DNA from: Actinomycetes bacterium
GTDB taxonomy: Bacteria > Actinomycetota > CALGFH01
DNA length: 64,000 bases
Reading direction: 5' to 3'
NCBI GenBank assembly: GCA_036000965.1
Contig: DASYUT010000053.1
Location: forward strand, 1-64,000
A program made the translations under genes and the position numbers. Of this stretch, positions 46,700 to 54,776 are shown one piece after another (position 1 is the first letter of the stretch; every line of letters begins with the position of its first letter). The notes beneath the pieces were generated by a model, which did no database searches, was not told the origin of the DNA, and saw nothing but the letters and a program-made list of their open reading frames with translations.

Positions 46700-47758
46700 C
46701 TACAGCCAGCCGCTGCGGCGGAACATCCGGTACAGCAGCGAGCAGGCCAGCACCATCACGCCGATGACCAGCGGGTAGCCGATCGTTGAGCGCAGCTTGG
46801 GCATGTGCTCGAAGTTCATGCCGTAGATCCCGGCGATCATCGTGGGCACCGCGAGGATGGCCACCCAGGCCGAGATCTTGCGGACGTCCTCGTTCTGGCG
46901 CAGGGTCACCTGGGTGGCGTTGGCCTCGAGGGCGTTGTTGAGCAGGCGCTGGAACCCGTCGACCTGCTCGACGACCCGCAGTGCGTGGTCGTAGACGTCG
47001 CGGAAGTACTCGCGCATCTCGGGGTCGACATGGGGGAGCCGGCCCCTGGCCAGCCGCTCCAGCGGGTCGATCAGGGGCGCGGTCGCCCGGAGGAACTCGA
47101 GCACCTCGCGCTGCAGCTTGTAGATCCGCTCGGCCGAGCCGCCCTGGCCGGCGAAGACCTGCTGCTCGATCTCGCGGATGTCCTCGTCGACGCCTTCCAC
47201 GGCCGGGACGTAGTTGTCCACGACGTGGTCGAGGACCGCGTACATCACCCCGCTCGGCCCGCAGCCCAGCAGCTCCGGGTGGGCCTCGAGCCTGGACCGG
47301 ACCTCGACCAGGGCCTTGGTCTGGCCGTGGCGCACCGAGACCACGAACCCCTCGCCGACGAACAGCAGGATCTCGCCGAAGTCGAGGACCTCCTCATGGT
47401 CGACGTAGCGGGCCGGCTTGAGGACCAGCAGCAGCGTGTCGTCGTAGACCTCCAGCTTGGGCCGCTGGTGGGCCTTGATGGCGTCCTCGACGGCCAGCGG
47501 GTGGAGGTTGAACTCGCGCCGGACCGATCCGAACTCCTCCTCGGTCGGCTGGTGCAGCCCGATCCACACGAACGCGCCCTTGCCGGCCGCCTCGTAGGCG
47601 TCCCTCAGGTCGACCACGCCCGGACGCCGGACGCCGTTCTCGTACACCGCGCAGTCGACGATCACGCTCGCATTGTGCCGCACCCACGCCGGCCGCCGGG
47701 GGAGGGTCGGTGAGCGGTGGTCTTCGGCCGGCGAGACCGCCTCGGTGGGGTCAGTCAT
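46700..47758 (-). CDS. corA: CorA-family Mg2+/Co2+ transport protein
   Basis: 352 residues. A large cytoplasmic domain (LHPLAVEDAIKAHQRPKLE is the conserved region) leads to two C-terminal helices with the GMN selectivity motif (IYGMNFEHMP). CorA forms a homopentameric magnesium channel. ATG 47758 overlaps the end of the small upstream gene by eight bases, so the two are probably cotranscribed. The short positively charged tail (RMFRRSGWL) is normal. Confidence 0.95.
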   Translation of the reverse strand: MTDPTEAVSPAEDHRSPTLPRRPAWVRHNASVIVDCAVYENGVRRPGVVDLRDAYEAAGKGAFVWIGLHQPTEEEFGSVRREFNLHPLAVEDAIKAHQRPKLEVYDDTLLLVLKPARYVDHEEVLDFGEILLFVGEGFVVSVRHGQTKALVEVRSRLEAHPELLGCGPSGVMYAVLDHVVDNYVPAVEGVDEDIREIEQQVFAGQGGSAERIYKLQREVLEFLRATAPLIDPLERLARGRLPHVDPEMREYFRDVYDHALRVVEQVDGFQRLLNNALEANATQVTLRQNEDVRKISAWVAILAVPTMIAGIYGMNFEHMPKLRSTIGYPLVIGVMVLACSLLYRMFRRSGWL

Positions 47759-47915
47759 GCTCCCTGTCCTGCTCCCGCGCTGCCCAGCGCTGCCGCCGGG
47801 CCAGCCAGCGCCGGTGGTCGCACTCGTTCTGGTAGTCGGCGTACAGCAACCCGGCGACCAGGACCGTCCCGCCCAGCACGGCCAGGAGAATCAGGGCCAC
47901 GCCCAGGGCGTTCAT
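47751..47915 (-). CDS. Small single-helix membrane protein
   Basis: 54 residues: one helix (LGVALILLAVLGGTVLVAGL) and a charged tail (CDHRRWLARRQRWAAREQD). It overlaps the corA start, and its own ATG 47915 overlaps the stop of a truncated upstream gene (ATGA). The coupling on both sides supports it as a real gene of the original operon. Function unknown. Confidence 0.6.
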   Translation of the reverse strand: MNALGVALILLAVLGGTVLVAGLLYADYQNECDHRRWLARRQRWAAREQDREHD

Positions 47916-48121
47916 GCCGCCCGTCCCCGGATCGCACGCCGCCGACGCCCGGGCCACCACGGCGCCTGCTCCCCGAACGATGCCGCGTCCTGATCAGACG
48001 CCGCGACCTGGGCAAGCGGGTCCTCGGGGTCGGGCCGGCTGGTCATGGCGGCCGGCTCGGCGACCCGCAGGAGGATGCAGACGACCAGCCCAACGGCGAC
48101 CGCGGCGAGCGCGTAGCCCTG
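47912..48121 (-). pseudogene. 5'-truncated membrane protein gene at island edge
   Basis: In the frame that ends at TGA 47914-47912 (overlapping the small gene start), 69 codons are open: a membrane helix (GYALAAVAVGLVVCILLRV) then a charged tail. The codon just upstream is TAA (48124-48122), and sequence beyond it has a different composition. This is the C-terminal remnant of a larger membrane protein whose 5' part was lost where the accessory island begins. The original family cannot be told. Confidence 0.65.
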
Positions 48122-48263
48122 TTAGGGATCATGAGCGGGCGGTTTGACGGTATCGGCCGCGCTTCGTCCACTCGGCCGCTGTGGACGATGAGAAGACCAT
48201 TGCGAGAAGCAAGGATCGGCCTACGCGGTACGATTGCCCTTATTCGTCCGCTAGAGGGACTCC

Positions 48264-49580
48264 ATGCCGATCGAGCGAGAAGATAACTTGCTGCTACGCG
48301 AGCAGCGTGAACTTCGCGATTGGTCGTTGGGCGAGGCAGCCGGGCATCTGCGAGAGGTCATGCTCGCAATGGGTGACAAGCAGGCCGGCGTGAACGCCAA
48401 CATGTGGTGGCGCTGGGAACGTGGCATGCGACGGCCCGAGCGGCGTTACCGGAGGGGGCTGTGCCGTCTGTTCGGGCTCCCGGCCGACCATCTGGGCCTG
48501 CCTACCAGCGAGGAACGCGCATCGGTCCGCCGTAGGCCCTTGGTGACTTCCTCCGTCGAGGATGGGCAGTACAACACCGAGACAGTGGCTGCTGGTGAAG
48601 ATTGGACGGCCGACGCAGTCGAGTTGATGCGGCAGACCGAGCAATCAGACATCGGCCCGGACACGCTGGAGACGATCGACCGCATCGTCGATCGATTCTG
48701 CCGAGACTACTCCAGTACGATGCCTGTCGTGCTTCGGCGGGAGGTCCTAAAGCAGCTCAGGTACGTCGGCCAGCTCCTCCAAGGACGACTCACGATCGCG
48801 CAGCGACGGCACCTGCTCGTCTCCGCCGGCTGGCTCGCGCTCCTGCTTGCCTGCCTGCACTTCGACGTTGGCGACCGCACCGCCGCCGAGGCGAACCGCG
48901 GCGTTGCATTCCACCTCGGCAGGCAGGCCGATCATCATGACCTGATGGCGTGGGCGTTGGAGACGAAGGCATGGTTCTCCCTCGCCGATGGTAGCTATCG
49001 CGACGCCATCGAGGCGGCCCGCGCCGGCGAGGCGTTCGCGCCGGCGGGTGCTTCCGCGTTGGTCGCGTTGACCCTGCAGCAGGCCAGAGCATGGGCCCGA
49101 CGCGGCGACAAATGGGAGACCGAGCGGGCGATCCGGCGCGCGACGAAGGAGATGGATAAGACGCCGGCCCCAGCGCATCCGGAGCACCATTTCGTCTTCG
49201 ACGCCCCGAAGCTGTCGTTCTATGCTGCGACGAGCTTCGTGCTGTTGGGCGAGCCCGATCCTGCCGAGGAGCACGCGAACCGAGTGATCGAGGAGTGTAG
49301 CGATCCCGAGCGGCCGAACTATTGGCCGACCCGCGTTGCGACCACCCAAGTTGAACTCGGAATGATTCTGGGGCTGCGTGGGGAGGTCGACGGTGCGGCC
49401 GAGGTCGGGGCTAAGGCGTTTGATTCCGCGTTCCTTCGCACCTCGACGCTGTGGCGGGCCGCTGAGCTGGATAGGCTCCTGATGAGCAGGTATGCCGACG
49501 TGCCAGAAGCCCGGGACTTCCATGAACAGCACGTCTTGGCGCGACGTTCGCTCACCCGATCAGGCGCGGCCAAGGGGTAG
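48264..49580 (+). CDS. Xre-type regulator with TPR-like C-terminus
   Basis: 438 residues. The N-terminus is a Cro/C1-type helix-turn-helix (LREQRELRDWSLGEAAGHL, WWRWERGMRRPE, RRGLCRLFGLPADHLGLP), followed by a long helical repeat region of TPR character (VAFHLGRQADHHDLMAWALE). This layout is common in actinobacterial regulators of unknown signal. ATG 48264 has GAGGG ten bases upstream. GC content and third-position GC are clearly below those of the neighbours, a sign of acquisition. Confidence 0.85.
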   Translation: MPIEREDNLLLREQRELRDWSLGEAAGHLREVMLAMGDKQAGVNANMWWRWERGMRRPERRYRRGLCRLFGLPADHLGLPTSEERASVRRRPLVTSSVEDGQYNTETVAAGEDWTADAVELMRQTEQSDIGPDTLETIDRIVDRFCRDYSSTMPVVLRREVLKQLRYVGQLLQGRLTIAQRRHLLVSAGWLALLLACLHFDVGDRTAAEANRGVAFHLGRQADHHDLMAWALETKAWFSLADGSYRDAIEAARAGEAFAPAGASALVALTLQQARAWARRGDKWETERAIRRATKEMDKTPAPAHPEHHFVFDAPKLSFYAATSFVLLGEPDPAEEHANRVIEECSDPERPNYWPTRVATTQVELGMILGLRGEVDGAAEVGAKAFDSAFLRTSTLWRAAELDRLLMSRYADVPEARDFHEQHVLARRSLTRSGAAKG

Positions 49581-49650
49581 ATTCAGGCCCTTCAATTTGG
49601 AGTGGAACAATGAGGTGTGGTAGGCCCTTGCCTGCTGCATAGTCAAGGGT

Positions 49651-49950
49651 GTGCCAAGTCCCATTGCCGTCCTCGCCAGTTCGCGGGAGGAGAGCCAGCA
49701 GCTGTGCGACAAGCTCGCCTGGGCGCACGGCGAACTTGGTTTGGGCAAAGCTCCAAGACCGGACGTGGCCTCCAACCATCCAGCCCTACTCCTGGTCGGC
49801 TTGACAGGCGCTCACCACCGTCTCCGTCCGAACGACCTACAACCGGCGTCGCCGAGTGTCCTGGCGAAATTCACCGGCGTGCCTGGGTCTGGGCCGCCAT
49901 ACTGCATGCACCCTGAGACCCCCTCGTTCAAGGGCTACGTGCAAACATGA
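49651..49950 (+). CDS. Small protein of the accessory island, unknown
   Basis: 99 residues from GTG 49651, without a recognised motif (PSPIAVLASSREESQQLCDK at the start, SVLAKFTGVPGSGPPYCMHP near the end). Its stop overlaps the start of the next large gene (ATGA), which is the main evidence that it is translated. Base composition is low for this genome. Confidence 0.5.
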   Translation: MPSPIAVLASSREESQQLCDKLAWAHGELGLGKAPRPDVASNHPALLLVGLTGAHHRLRPNDLQPASPSVLAKFTGVPGSGPPYCMHPETPSFKGYVQT

Positions 49951-51935
49951 CCAGCCGCCGGCGCGCGAACAGGATTGGGCTGTCGTGGAAGCAGATCGAG
50001 TGCCGCGGCTGCCGCGGGGCCCGTGTCGTCGGGATACCATGCCCGACCTGCGGTGCACGCCCCGACCCGCGCGAGGTCGACCCGGACCTCCAGCGCCGCC
50101 AGCGGCTCGCCCGCGAGGCCCTGGCCATCCTCGACCGCCAACCTGGCAGCCAAGCCCGATCGCGCCCGGCCAGCGATCCGTGGCCGCCAGAGCAGGCATT
50201 CGACCCCCTCGTGGAGTGGGTGGGCCGGTTCCTGCCGACCCTCAACGCCGCCATCCAGGACCCCTCGGCCGCTCCGCGGCTGCTCGAACTCGTCACCAAC
50301 CTCGTCGACCTCCGCGACCAGCTCCACACGTCCCGGTGGCTTCGGCCGCACCTGCCGCTCTGGCGCACCGCCGACGCGCTGATCGGGCACCTCACCCAGG
50401 TGGCCGGCTGCTACCTCACGGCATGCGCGGCGCCCACGCCGCTGCAAGCCCAAGCAGCCGCCGACGCGGGGCAGCAGGCCCTGGATGCCGCAGAGGACGA
50501 AGGCAATCACCTCATCGAGCGGCTGGAGCGCTGGCGGCGGATCAGCGCCTCCGACCGGGCCGGCGACATCGTCGCCGCGCTCGCCGTCGAGGCCTACCGG
50601 CTGGCCGGCACCACCGATCTACTCCTGCTCGAGCAGGACGGCGCCCGGGACTTCGAGCAGCTCCTCGGTGCTTCCTGCCCCAGCGGTATGGGTCTGCTGC
50701 TGCGCATGATGACGCTGCACGCCGAGGTGGTCCTTGACGACCAGCGCTTCCGCCGAATCGCCCACGACGCCTACGCAGTCTTCACGCGGCGTCCCGACCA
50801 GCTCCAGCGGCTGGTCCACGACCACACGCTGGTCGACGACATCCAGGATGCTGCTCGGCGCGGCTACGACGCCGCGGTCACCGCCCAAGCCGTCCTTGCG
50901 GCCGCCCGCGATGACCGGCAGGCGGTCCGCGCCGTCCTCGCCCTTGCCCACGAGCTGCTCGAAGGCCCCGGCAAGCGCTACGTCGCGGCGCTCCTGACCG
51001 TGAACGGCCAACGCAGCTACCAGGACGTGCGCCGCCGGAACGCGGGCATGCTGCTGCGCCAGGCATCCCAGCAGCCAAGCCTCGTCCCGCTGCTGGACGG
51101 CCTCGACATCGCCTTGCGTGACGCCAAGGCGCACGAGGACTACCTGATCGAAGGCGACGAGCTGATCCTCACCGATCACGGCGTGCGCCGCCCCAACACC
51201 CAGCCGATCTCGGGCTTGGTGCTCCTTGACCAGGTCCTCACCGCCGTGGAGACGCTCCAGGCGCTGTTCTTCGCGCTTGCCGCCGCCGCAGCCGGGATCG
51301 GTATCACGCTGGTCGGCGCGCTGGACTACAGCCACTTCGACATGGCCGACGAGGACACGATCGCGACGCTGCTCGGCCTGCAGTCCTGGACCGAGGTCAC
51401 CGTCGAGCTGCACGACTACACCGTGCGGGCTGCAGGTACCGCCGAGCTCCCGACCCAGCCGCTGCAGCCCGTGGCCGTCCTGGTTCCACACCTTCCCGAG
51501 CGCATCACCCAGCTCGAGCTCACCGTGCGCACCAGCAGAGGACAGCGCCTGCTTGCCGGACCAACCGAGCCGTGGCGTCGATACCACGCGTCCGCTGACT
51601 GGGAGAAGCAGCTGCACTTTGTCGAGTGCTGCCGATACTGGCACTTCGACGAGCAGCCGATCTTCGACCGAGCGCAGACCCAGCTTTGGGTTGCTCGGCA
51701 AGCGCTCCAGCAGGCTGCTGCTGGCTATCCGGCCTGCATCCGGCCACTTCGGCAGCTCCGCACCTTCGCGCAGCGGCTCAAGGACGAGGAACTCGCCAGC
51801 GACCTGAGCGAGCTGATCGCCTACGCCCGCAACCGGTCGACGGGCCTCACCAACGAAGGTGCAGTGTCGGACATCGTGAGCCGGTTCACGCGCCGGGCGC
51901 AGGCGGACGTGCCCCTTCCCGAAGTGCTGAGATAA
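49947..51935 (+). CDS. Large zinc-ribbon protein of unknown function
   Basis: 662 residues. An N-terminal CxxC-x9-CxxC ribbon (IECRGCRGARVVGIPCPTCG) is followed by a long, mostly helical region and a C-terminal mixed domain (VTVELHDYTVRAAG, ERITQLELTVRTSRGQRLL). No catalytic motif, membrane helix or signal is seen and I recognise no family. ATG 49947 overlaps the preceding small gene. Placement between regulators and a toxin-like pair in an acquired segment makes a role in defence or mobile-element biology possible, but this is conjecture. Confidence 0.75.
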   Translation: MTSRRRANRIGLSWKQIECRGCRGARVVGIPCPTCGARPDPREVDPDLQRRQRLAREALAILDRQPGSQARSRPASDPWPPEQAFDPLVEWVGRFLPTLNAAIQDPSAAPRLLELVTNLVDLRDQLHTSRWLRPHLPLWRTADALIGHLTQVAGCYLTACAAPTPLQAQAAADAGQQALDAAEDEGNHLIERLERWRRISASDRAGDIVAALAVEAYRLAGTTDLLLLEQDGARDFEQLLGASCPSGMGLLLRMMTLHAEVVLDDQRFRRIAHDAYAVFTRRPDQLQRLVHDHTLVDDIQDAARRGYDAAVTAQAVLAAARDDRQAVRAVLALAHELLEGPGKRYVAALLTVNGQRSYQDVRRRNAGMLLRQASQQPSLVPLLDGLDIALRDAKAHEDYLIEGDELILTDHGVRRPNTQPISGLVLLDQVLTAVETLQALFFALAAAAAGIGITLVGALDYSHFDMADEDTIATLLGLQSWTEVTVELHDYTVRAAGTAELPTQPLQPVAVLVPHLPERITQLELTVRTSRGQRLLAGPTEPWRRYHASADWEKQLHFVECCRYWHFDEQPIFDRAQTQLWVARQALQQAAAGYPACIRPLRQLRTFAQRLKDEELASDLSELIAYARNRSTGLTNEGAVSDIVSRFTRRAQADVPLPEVLR

Positions 51936-52083
51936 CGGTCCCGTCACAGCCCTGCCGTGGCGCTGCGGCAGGTGCCACGAACACCTGCTGCGGTTCAAGT
52001 ACGGCGCCTCGCCGGGCGCCCGCTACGGCGAGCCAAGCCAGGAGCTGGACCCGGCCGACCATTCGCGTGCTAAAATCGCACAC

Positions 52084-53205
52084 GTGTCACCAGGTCAGAT
52101 CTTCGAGCAGAAGCAGATCGGCCAGCGCATCGCTGATGCCCGTGTCGAAGCCGGGCGTACGCAGGCCGACCTCGCGGCGACGCTTGGGCTGGATCGAACG
52201 GCGCTCGCCAAGATCGAGGCCGGTGCTCGAAAGGTGTCCGCCGTCGAGTTGGCTGGTATCGCCTCCGAGCTGCAGCGGCCACTGGACTGGTTCCTTGTGG
52301 AGTCACCCCAGCCGGTGGTGAGCCGCCGGGCCGACGCCGCGGTCGGTCACCGCTCGATGCACCTCGACCGAGCCGTCGACAAGGCAGCTCGCGACGTGGA
52401 GTTCCTCGTGGGGCAAGGTTTCCTGAACCCTGCTGTCAGCGACCTACAGCTTCCGACACCACGGAGCGTCAGCGAAGCCGAGCGCGCGGCGGACCGCGTC
52501 CGCAGCAGCCTGGGTCAGGGAACCGAGCCACTTGTCCAGCTCGCCGACATCGCCGAGCGGCTCGGGCTCGTCTGCTTCTCGCTGCCGCTCGGCGAATCCT
52601 CCGGCGACGGCGCCTACGTGTCGCTCGGCGACTTCGGGGTCGCGGTGATCAATGGCGACACCGACCCGGGCCGTCGCCGCTTCACGTTGGCCCACGAGAT
52701 CGGCCACCACGTGTTCGCCGACGAGTACTCCACCGACCTGTCCCTCGCTGAGAACGGTGACGAGACGGAACGTCGAGTCAACGAGTTTGCCAGTCACCTC
52801 TTGCTGCCTCGCGAGTCGGTCACGAGACGATGGCAAGCCGGAGCGGGTGAGCCTCGGGAGAAGGCGGTCCGTCTCGGCGTAGAGTACCGCGTGAGCTGGT
52901 CCGCGCTCTGCAGCCAGTTGAAGAGCCTCGGGCTGGTCACCGACGCCGAGCGTCGAGCGTTGCTGGCCCACCCTCCGACCAGGGCCGACTTCATCGAGCT
53001 GGGAATGGCCGTGGTCGAGGAGCTGCATCCACCGTCAGCCTCGCCTCGCTATGCGCAGGCAGTGCTCCGTGCCTACCGCGGCGGAAAGCTCGGGGCGAAC
53101 CGCACGGTCGACCTTCTGTGGGGCTCTGTTGCAAAGGAAGAGCTGCCGCAGCTCGACGCGCTGCCCGTCGAGGCACTGCGCCGTGAGTTCGATCCGCTGC
53201 CGTGA
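52084..53205 (+). CDS. Xre helix-turn-helix + ImmA/IrrE metallopeptidase
   Basis: 373 residues. Residues 8-70 are an Xre DNA-binding domain (IADARVEAGRTQADLAATLG), and 150-260 are a COG2856-type zinc peptidase with HEIGHH at 204-209 and a downstream EFASHLLLP. In mobile elements such proteins cleave repressors or act as regulators/antitoxins. GTG 52084 follows a short AT-rich stretch. It overlaps the PIN-domain gene by four bases, forming a two-gene module like others that pair this protein with a PIN-type toxin. Confidence 0.92.
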   Translation: MSPGQIFEQKQIGQRIADARVEAGRTQADLAATLGLDRTALAKIEAGARKVSAVELAGIASELQRPLDWFLVESPQPVVSRRADAAVGHRSMHLDRAVDKAARDVEFLVGQGFLNPAVSDLQLPTPRSVSEAERAADRVRSSLGQGTEPLVQLADIAERLGLVCFSLPLGESSGDGAYVSLGDFGVAVINGDTDPGRRRFTLAHEIGHHVFADEYSTDLSLAENGDETERRVNEFASHLLLPRESVTRRWQAGAGEPREKAVRLGVEYRVSWSALCSQLKSLGLVTDAERRALLAHPPTRADFIELGMAVVEELHPPSASPRYAQAVLRAYRGGKLGANRTVDLLWGSVAKEELPQLDALPVEALRREFDPLP

Positions 53206-53735
53206 ACGCGCTGGTCTTTGACACCTCCCCGCTCAGCCACTTCGCACGAGCTGGCCGCCTGGCGGTTCTCGACCGCCTCACCGCGAACTACAGGCGGGTC
53301 ACCCCGAGAGCGGTCTTGGACGAGGTTCGCGGGGGCGAGCTGACGCATCCGCCCCTGGCCGACATTCGAAACGTTGACTGGCTCGAAGTCGTGGCCTGCG
53401 ACGGCCTGCCTGAGCTTCGGGCGTTCGCCCATTACGCCCAGATCCTGGGCAGTGGGGAGCGGGATGTCGGCGAGGCGTCGGTGCTCGCGTGGGCTGAGGT
53501 CAATGCCGGCGTCGCGGTGATCGACGAGCGGGCCGGGACGCACGCCGCATCGATGCGAGGGGTCGTCGTCCACGGCACGCTGTGGCTCATCACCAATGGA
53601 GTGAGCGCGAGTGAGCTATCGCTTCCCGATGCCGAGCGGCTCGTCGACCAACTCCGGGACACGGACGCGCGACTGCCATGCACCGGTGCCACGCTGTTTC
53701 AGTGGGCGAAAGAGCACGGTCTCCTCTCGCAGTGA
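53202..53735 (+). CDS. PIN-domain-like nuclease, probable toxin
   Basis: 177 residues. The acidic positions of a PIN nuclease are visible: Asp7 (VFDTSPLSHFA), Glu41 (VLDEVRGGE), Asp88/Glu91 (GERDVGEASVL) and Asp108 (VAVIDERAG). This pattern fits the DUF3368/COG2405-like branch. GTG 53202 overlaps the stop of the Xre-ImmA gene. PIN toxins cut RNA; the partner protein is probably its antitoxin or regulator. It is the last gene of the island. Confidence 0.82.
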   Translation: MNALVFDTSPLSHFARAGRLAVLDRLTANYRRVTPRAVLDEVRGGELTHPPLADIRNVDWLEVVACDGLPELRAFAHYAQILGSGERDVGEASVLAWAEVNAGVAVIDERAGTHAASMRGVVVHGTLWLITNGVSASELSLPDAERLVDQLRDTDARLPCTGATLFQWAKEHGLLSQ

Positions 53736-53750
53736 TCAACCTCCCGCGGA

Positions 53751-53790
53751 CGTTCCCCAAGTGACGTTCTCCAAGTGACGTTCCCCAAGT
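53751..53790 (+). repeat. 15-bp x3 array at the right end of the island
   Basis: GACGTTCCCCAAGT-type units occur three times in tandem (53752, 53767, 53782 approximately), with CCCC or TCTC variants, in the short gap between the PIN gene and the convergent DUF4395 gene. No longer flanking repeat or integration target was found. Confidence 0.85.
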
Positions 53791-53808
53791 CAAGTATGGT
53801 CGCTGGGG

Positions 53809-54510
53809 TCAGGCCAGGCGTTCGAGGACGGTGCCGTCGCCGGCGACCGTGAACGCGGTCGGGACCACGGTGACGTGGTAGCGGCGGGCGAGGTCAGGCC
53901 GCTCGGACACGTCCACGCTGACCAGTGGGCGGGCGTCGCGCCGCAGCCGTCCCTCCAGCTCGCGGCAGTCGCCGCACAGCGGGTGGGTGAACTGCACCAG
54001 CGTCTCGGAGGCGACGGCGTCGGCGCCCAGCTCGCCGAGGTCGACGGCGCCCACGGCGCCGCGCCGGACACCGCGGGCCCGGGCCAGCAGGCGGTAGGCC
54101 TCGCAGCCCACGCAGAGCCCGGTGACCGCGGCCAGCAGCGCGAGCGCGGCCACGATACCGCCAAGGGTCGCGCCCACGGTGCGGAAGCCGGCCAGGTACG
54201 CGACTGACGCGGCGGTGAGGAAGGCCACGCCGACCATGTTGGCGAACCGCGGCGGGCGGGCGTCCTCGACCGGCCCCTCGCCGAGGCGGGGCTGCACCAC
54301 CTCGAAGTACAGCAGGCAGGGCAGGCAGAAGCGGCGGCCGAGGGTCAGGCCGAGCGCGAGCTGGAAGGCGAGCAGGGCGAGCAGCCACCACCACCCGGTG
54401 AGCAGGGCAAGGAGGCTGACCAGGCCGACGGTGGCCTGGTTGAAGCGGGGGGCCCTGGCGTCGATGACGTCGGTGTCGGTCCAGGGGTCGGCGGTCCGGG
54501 TCGCCAGCAT
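53809..54510 (-). CDS. DUF4395 membrane domain fused to thioredoxin-like domain
   Basis: 233 residues. The N-terminal 150 residues hold about four helices with Cys pairs (FCLPCLLY, GLCVGCEAYR) as in DUF4395; the C-terminal part is thioredoxin-like with FTHPLCGDCREL (CGDC) and RYHVTVVPTAF containing the cis-Pro. DUF4395 genes in actinobacteria are usually separate and next to thioredoxin or sulfurtransferase genes; here they are one protein. A role in thiol or sulfur metabolism at the membrane is likely. ATG 54510 has AAGGA in front. A leader ORF with attenuator-like hairpins precedes it. Confidence 0.85.
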   Translation of the reverse strand: MLATRTADPWTDTDVIDARAPRFNQATVGLVSLLALLTGWWWLLALLAFQLALGLTLGRRFCLPCLLYFEVVQPRLGEGPVEDARPPRFANMVGVAFLTAASVAYLAGFRTVGATLGGIVAALALLAAVTGLCVGCEAYRLLARARGVRRGAVGAVDLGELGADAVASETLVQFTHPLCGDCRELEGRLRRDARPLVSVDVSERPDLARRYHVTVVPTAFTVAGDGTVLERLA

Positions 54511-54581
54511 GGCGGGCCATCCTTCTCGTGCGCGGGCGGGGTCGCCCGAACGGCAGGGGGAAGCCGCGGCCCGAGCGGTAC

Positions 54582-54610
54582 CCGCCTGTCCGGCGGCGCG
54601 CTATGCCGCC
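54582..54610 (-). promoter_or_regulatory. Alternative hairpins at the leader ORF stop (attenuator candidate)
   Basis: On the minus strand GGCGGC (54610-54605), loop, GCCGCC (54597-54592), short loop, GGCGG (54586-54582). The middle segment can pair with either neighbour, and the stop codon of the leader ORF lies in the first loop. This is the geometry expected when ribosome position decides between two structures. Confidence 0.5.
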
Positions 54611-54699
54611 AGGAGGGACCGCCGGGCCTGCCAACAGGCGCACGAGACCACGCGCCCGTGGTCGAGGGCGCGGTTCCGGGTGAGCAGGACGCCGGTCAC
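54601..54699 (-). CDS. Cysteine-containing leader peptide
   Basis: A 32-codon ORF (GTG 54699 to TAG 54601): VTGVLLTRNRALDHGRVV, then SCACW with two Cys codons, then an Arg-rich end. Short Arg-rich ORFs with clustered Cys upstream of sulfur or thiol genes are known in actinobacteria as cysteine-responsive leader peptides. The thioredoxin-type gene begins 90 bases later. Ribosome site is only GGGAG directly before the GTG, so the exact start is doubtful. Confidence 0.5.
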   Translation of the reverse strand: MTGVLLTRNRALDHGRVVSCACWQARRSLLAA

Positions 54700-54721
54700 G
54701 CTCCCGACGGTGCCGGAAGGA

Positions 54722-54770
54722 GACCCGCGGTGTCAACCAGCAGAGGGCCCGCGGTGTCAACCGGCGGGCG
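54722..54770 (+). repeat. 23-bp duplication near the aldehyde dehydrogenase stop
   Basis: CCCGCGGTGTCAACC occurs at about 54727 and 54749. On the minus strand each unit contains GGTTGACACCGCGGG, related to the TTGACCGG around the stop of the aldehyde dehydrogenase gene a few bases away. Confidence 0.8.
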
Positions 54771-54776
54771 GGCCGG

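Noticed and set aside
48122-53800. Prophage or IS element
   Set aside because: No integrase, transposase, terminase or structural genes and no terminal inverted repeats were found; only composition and gene content suggest an island.
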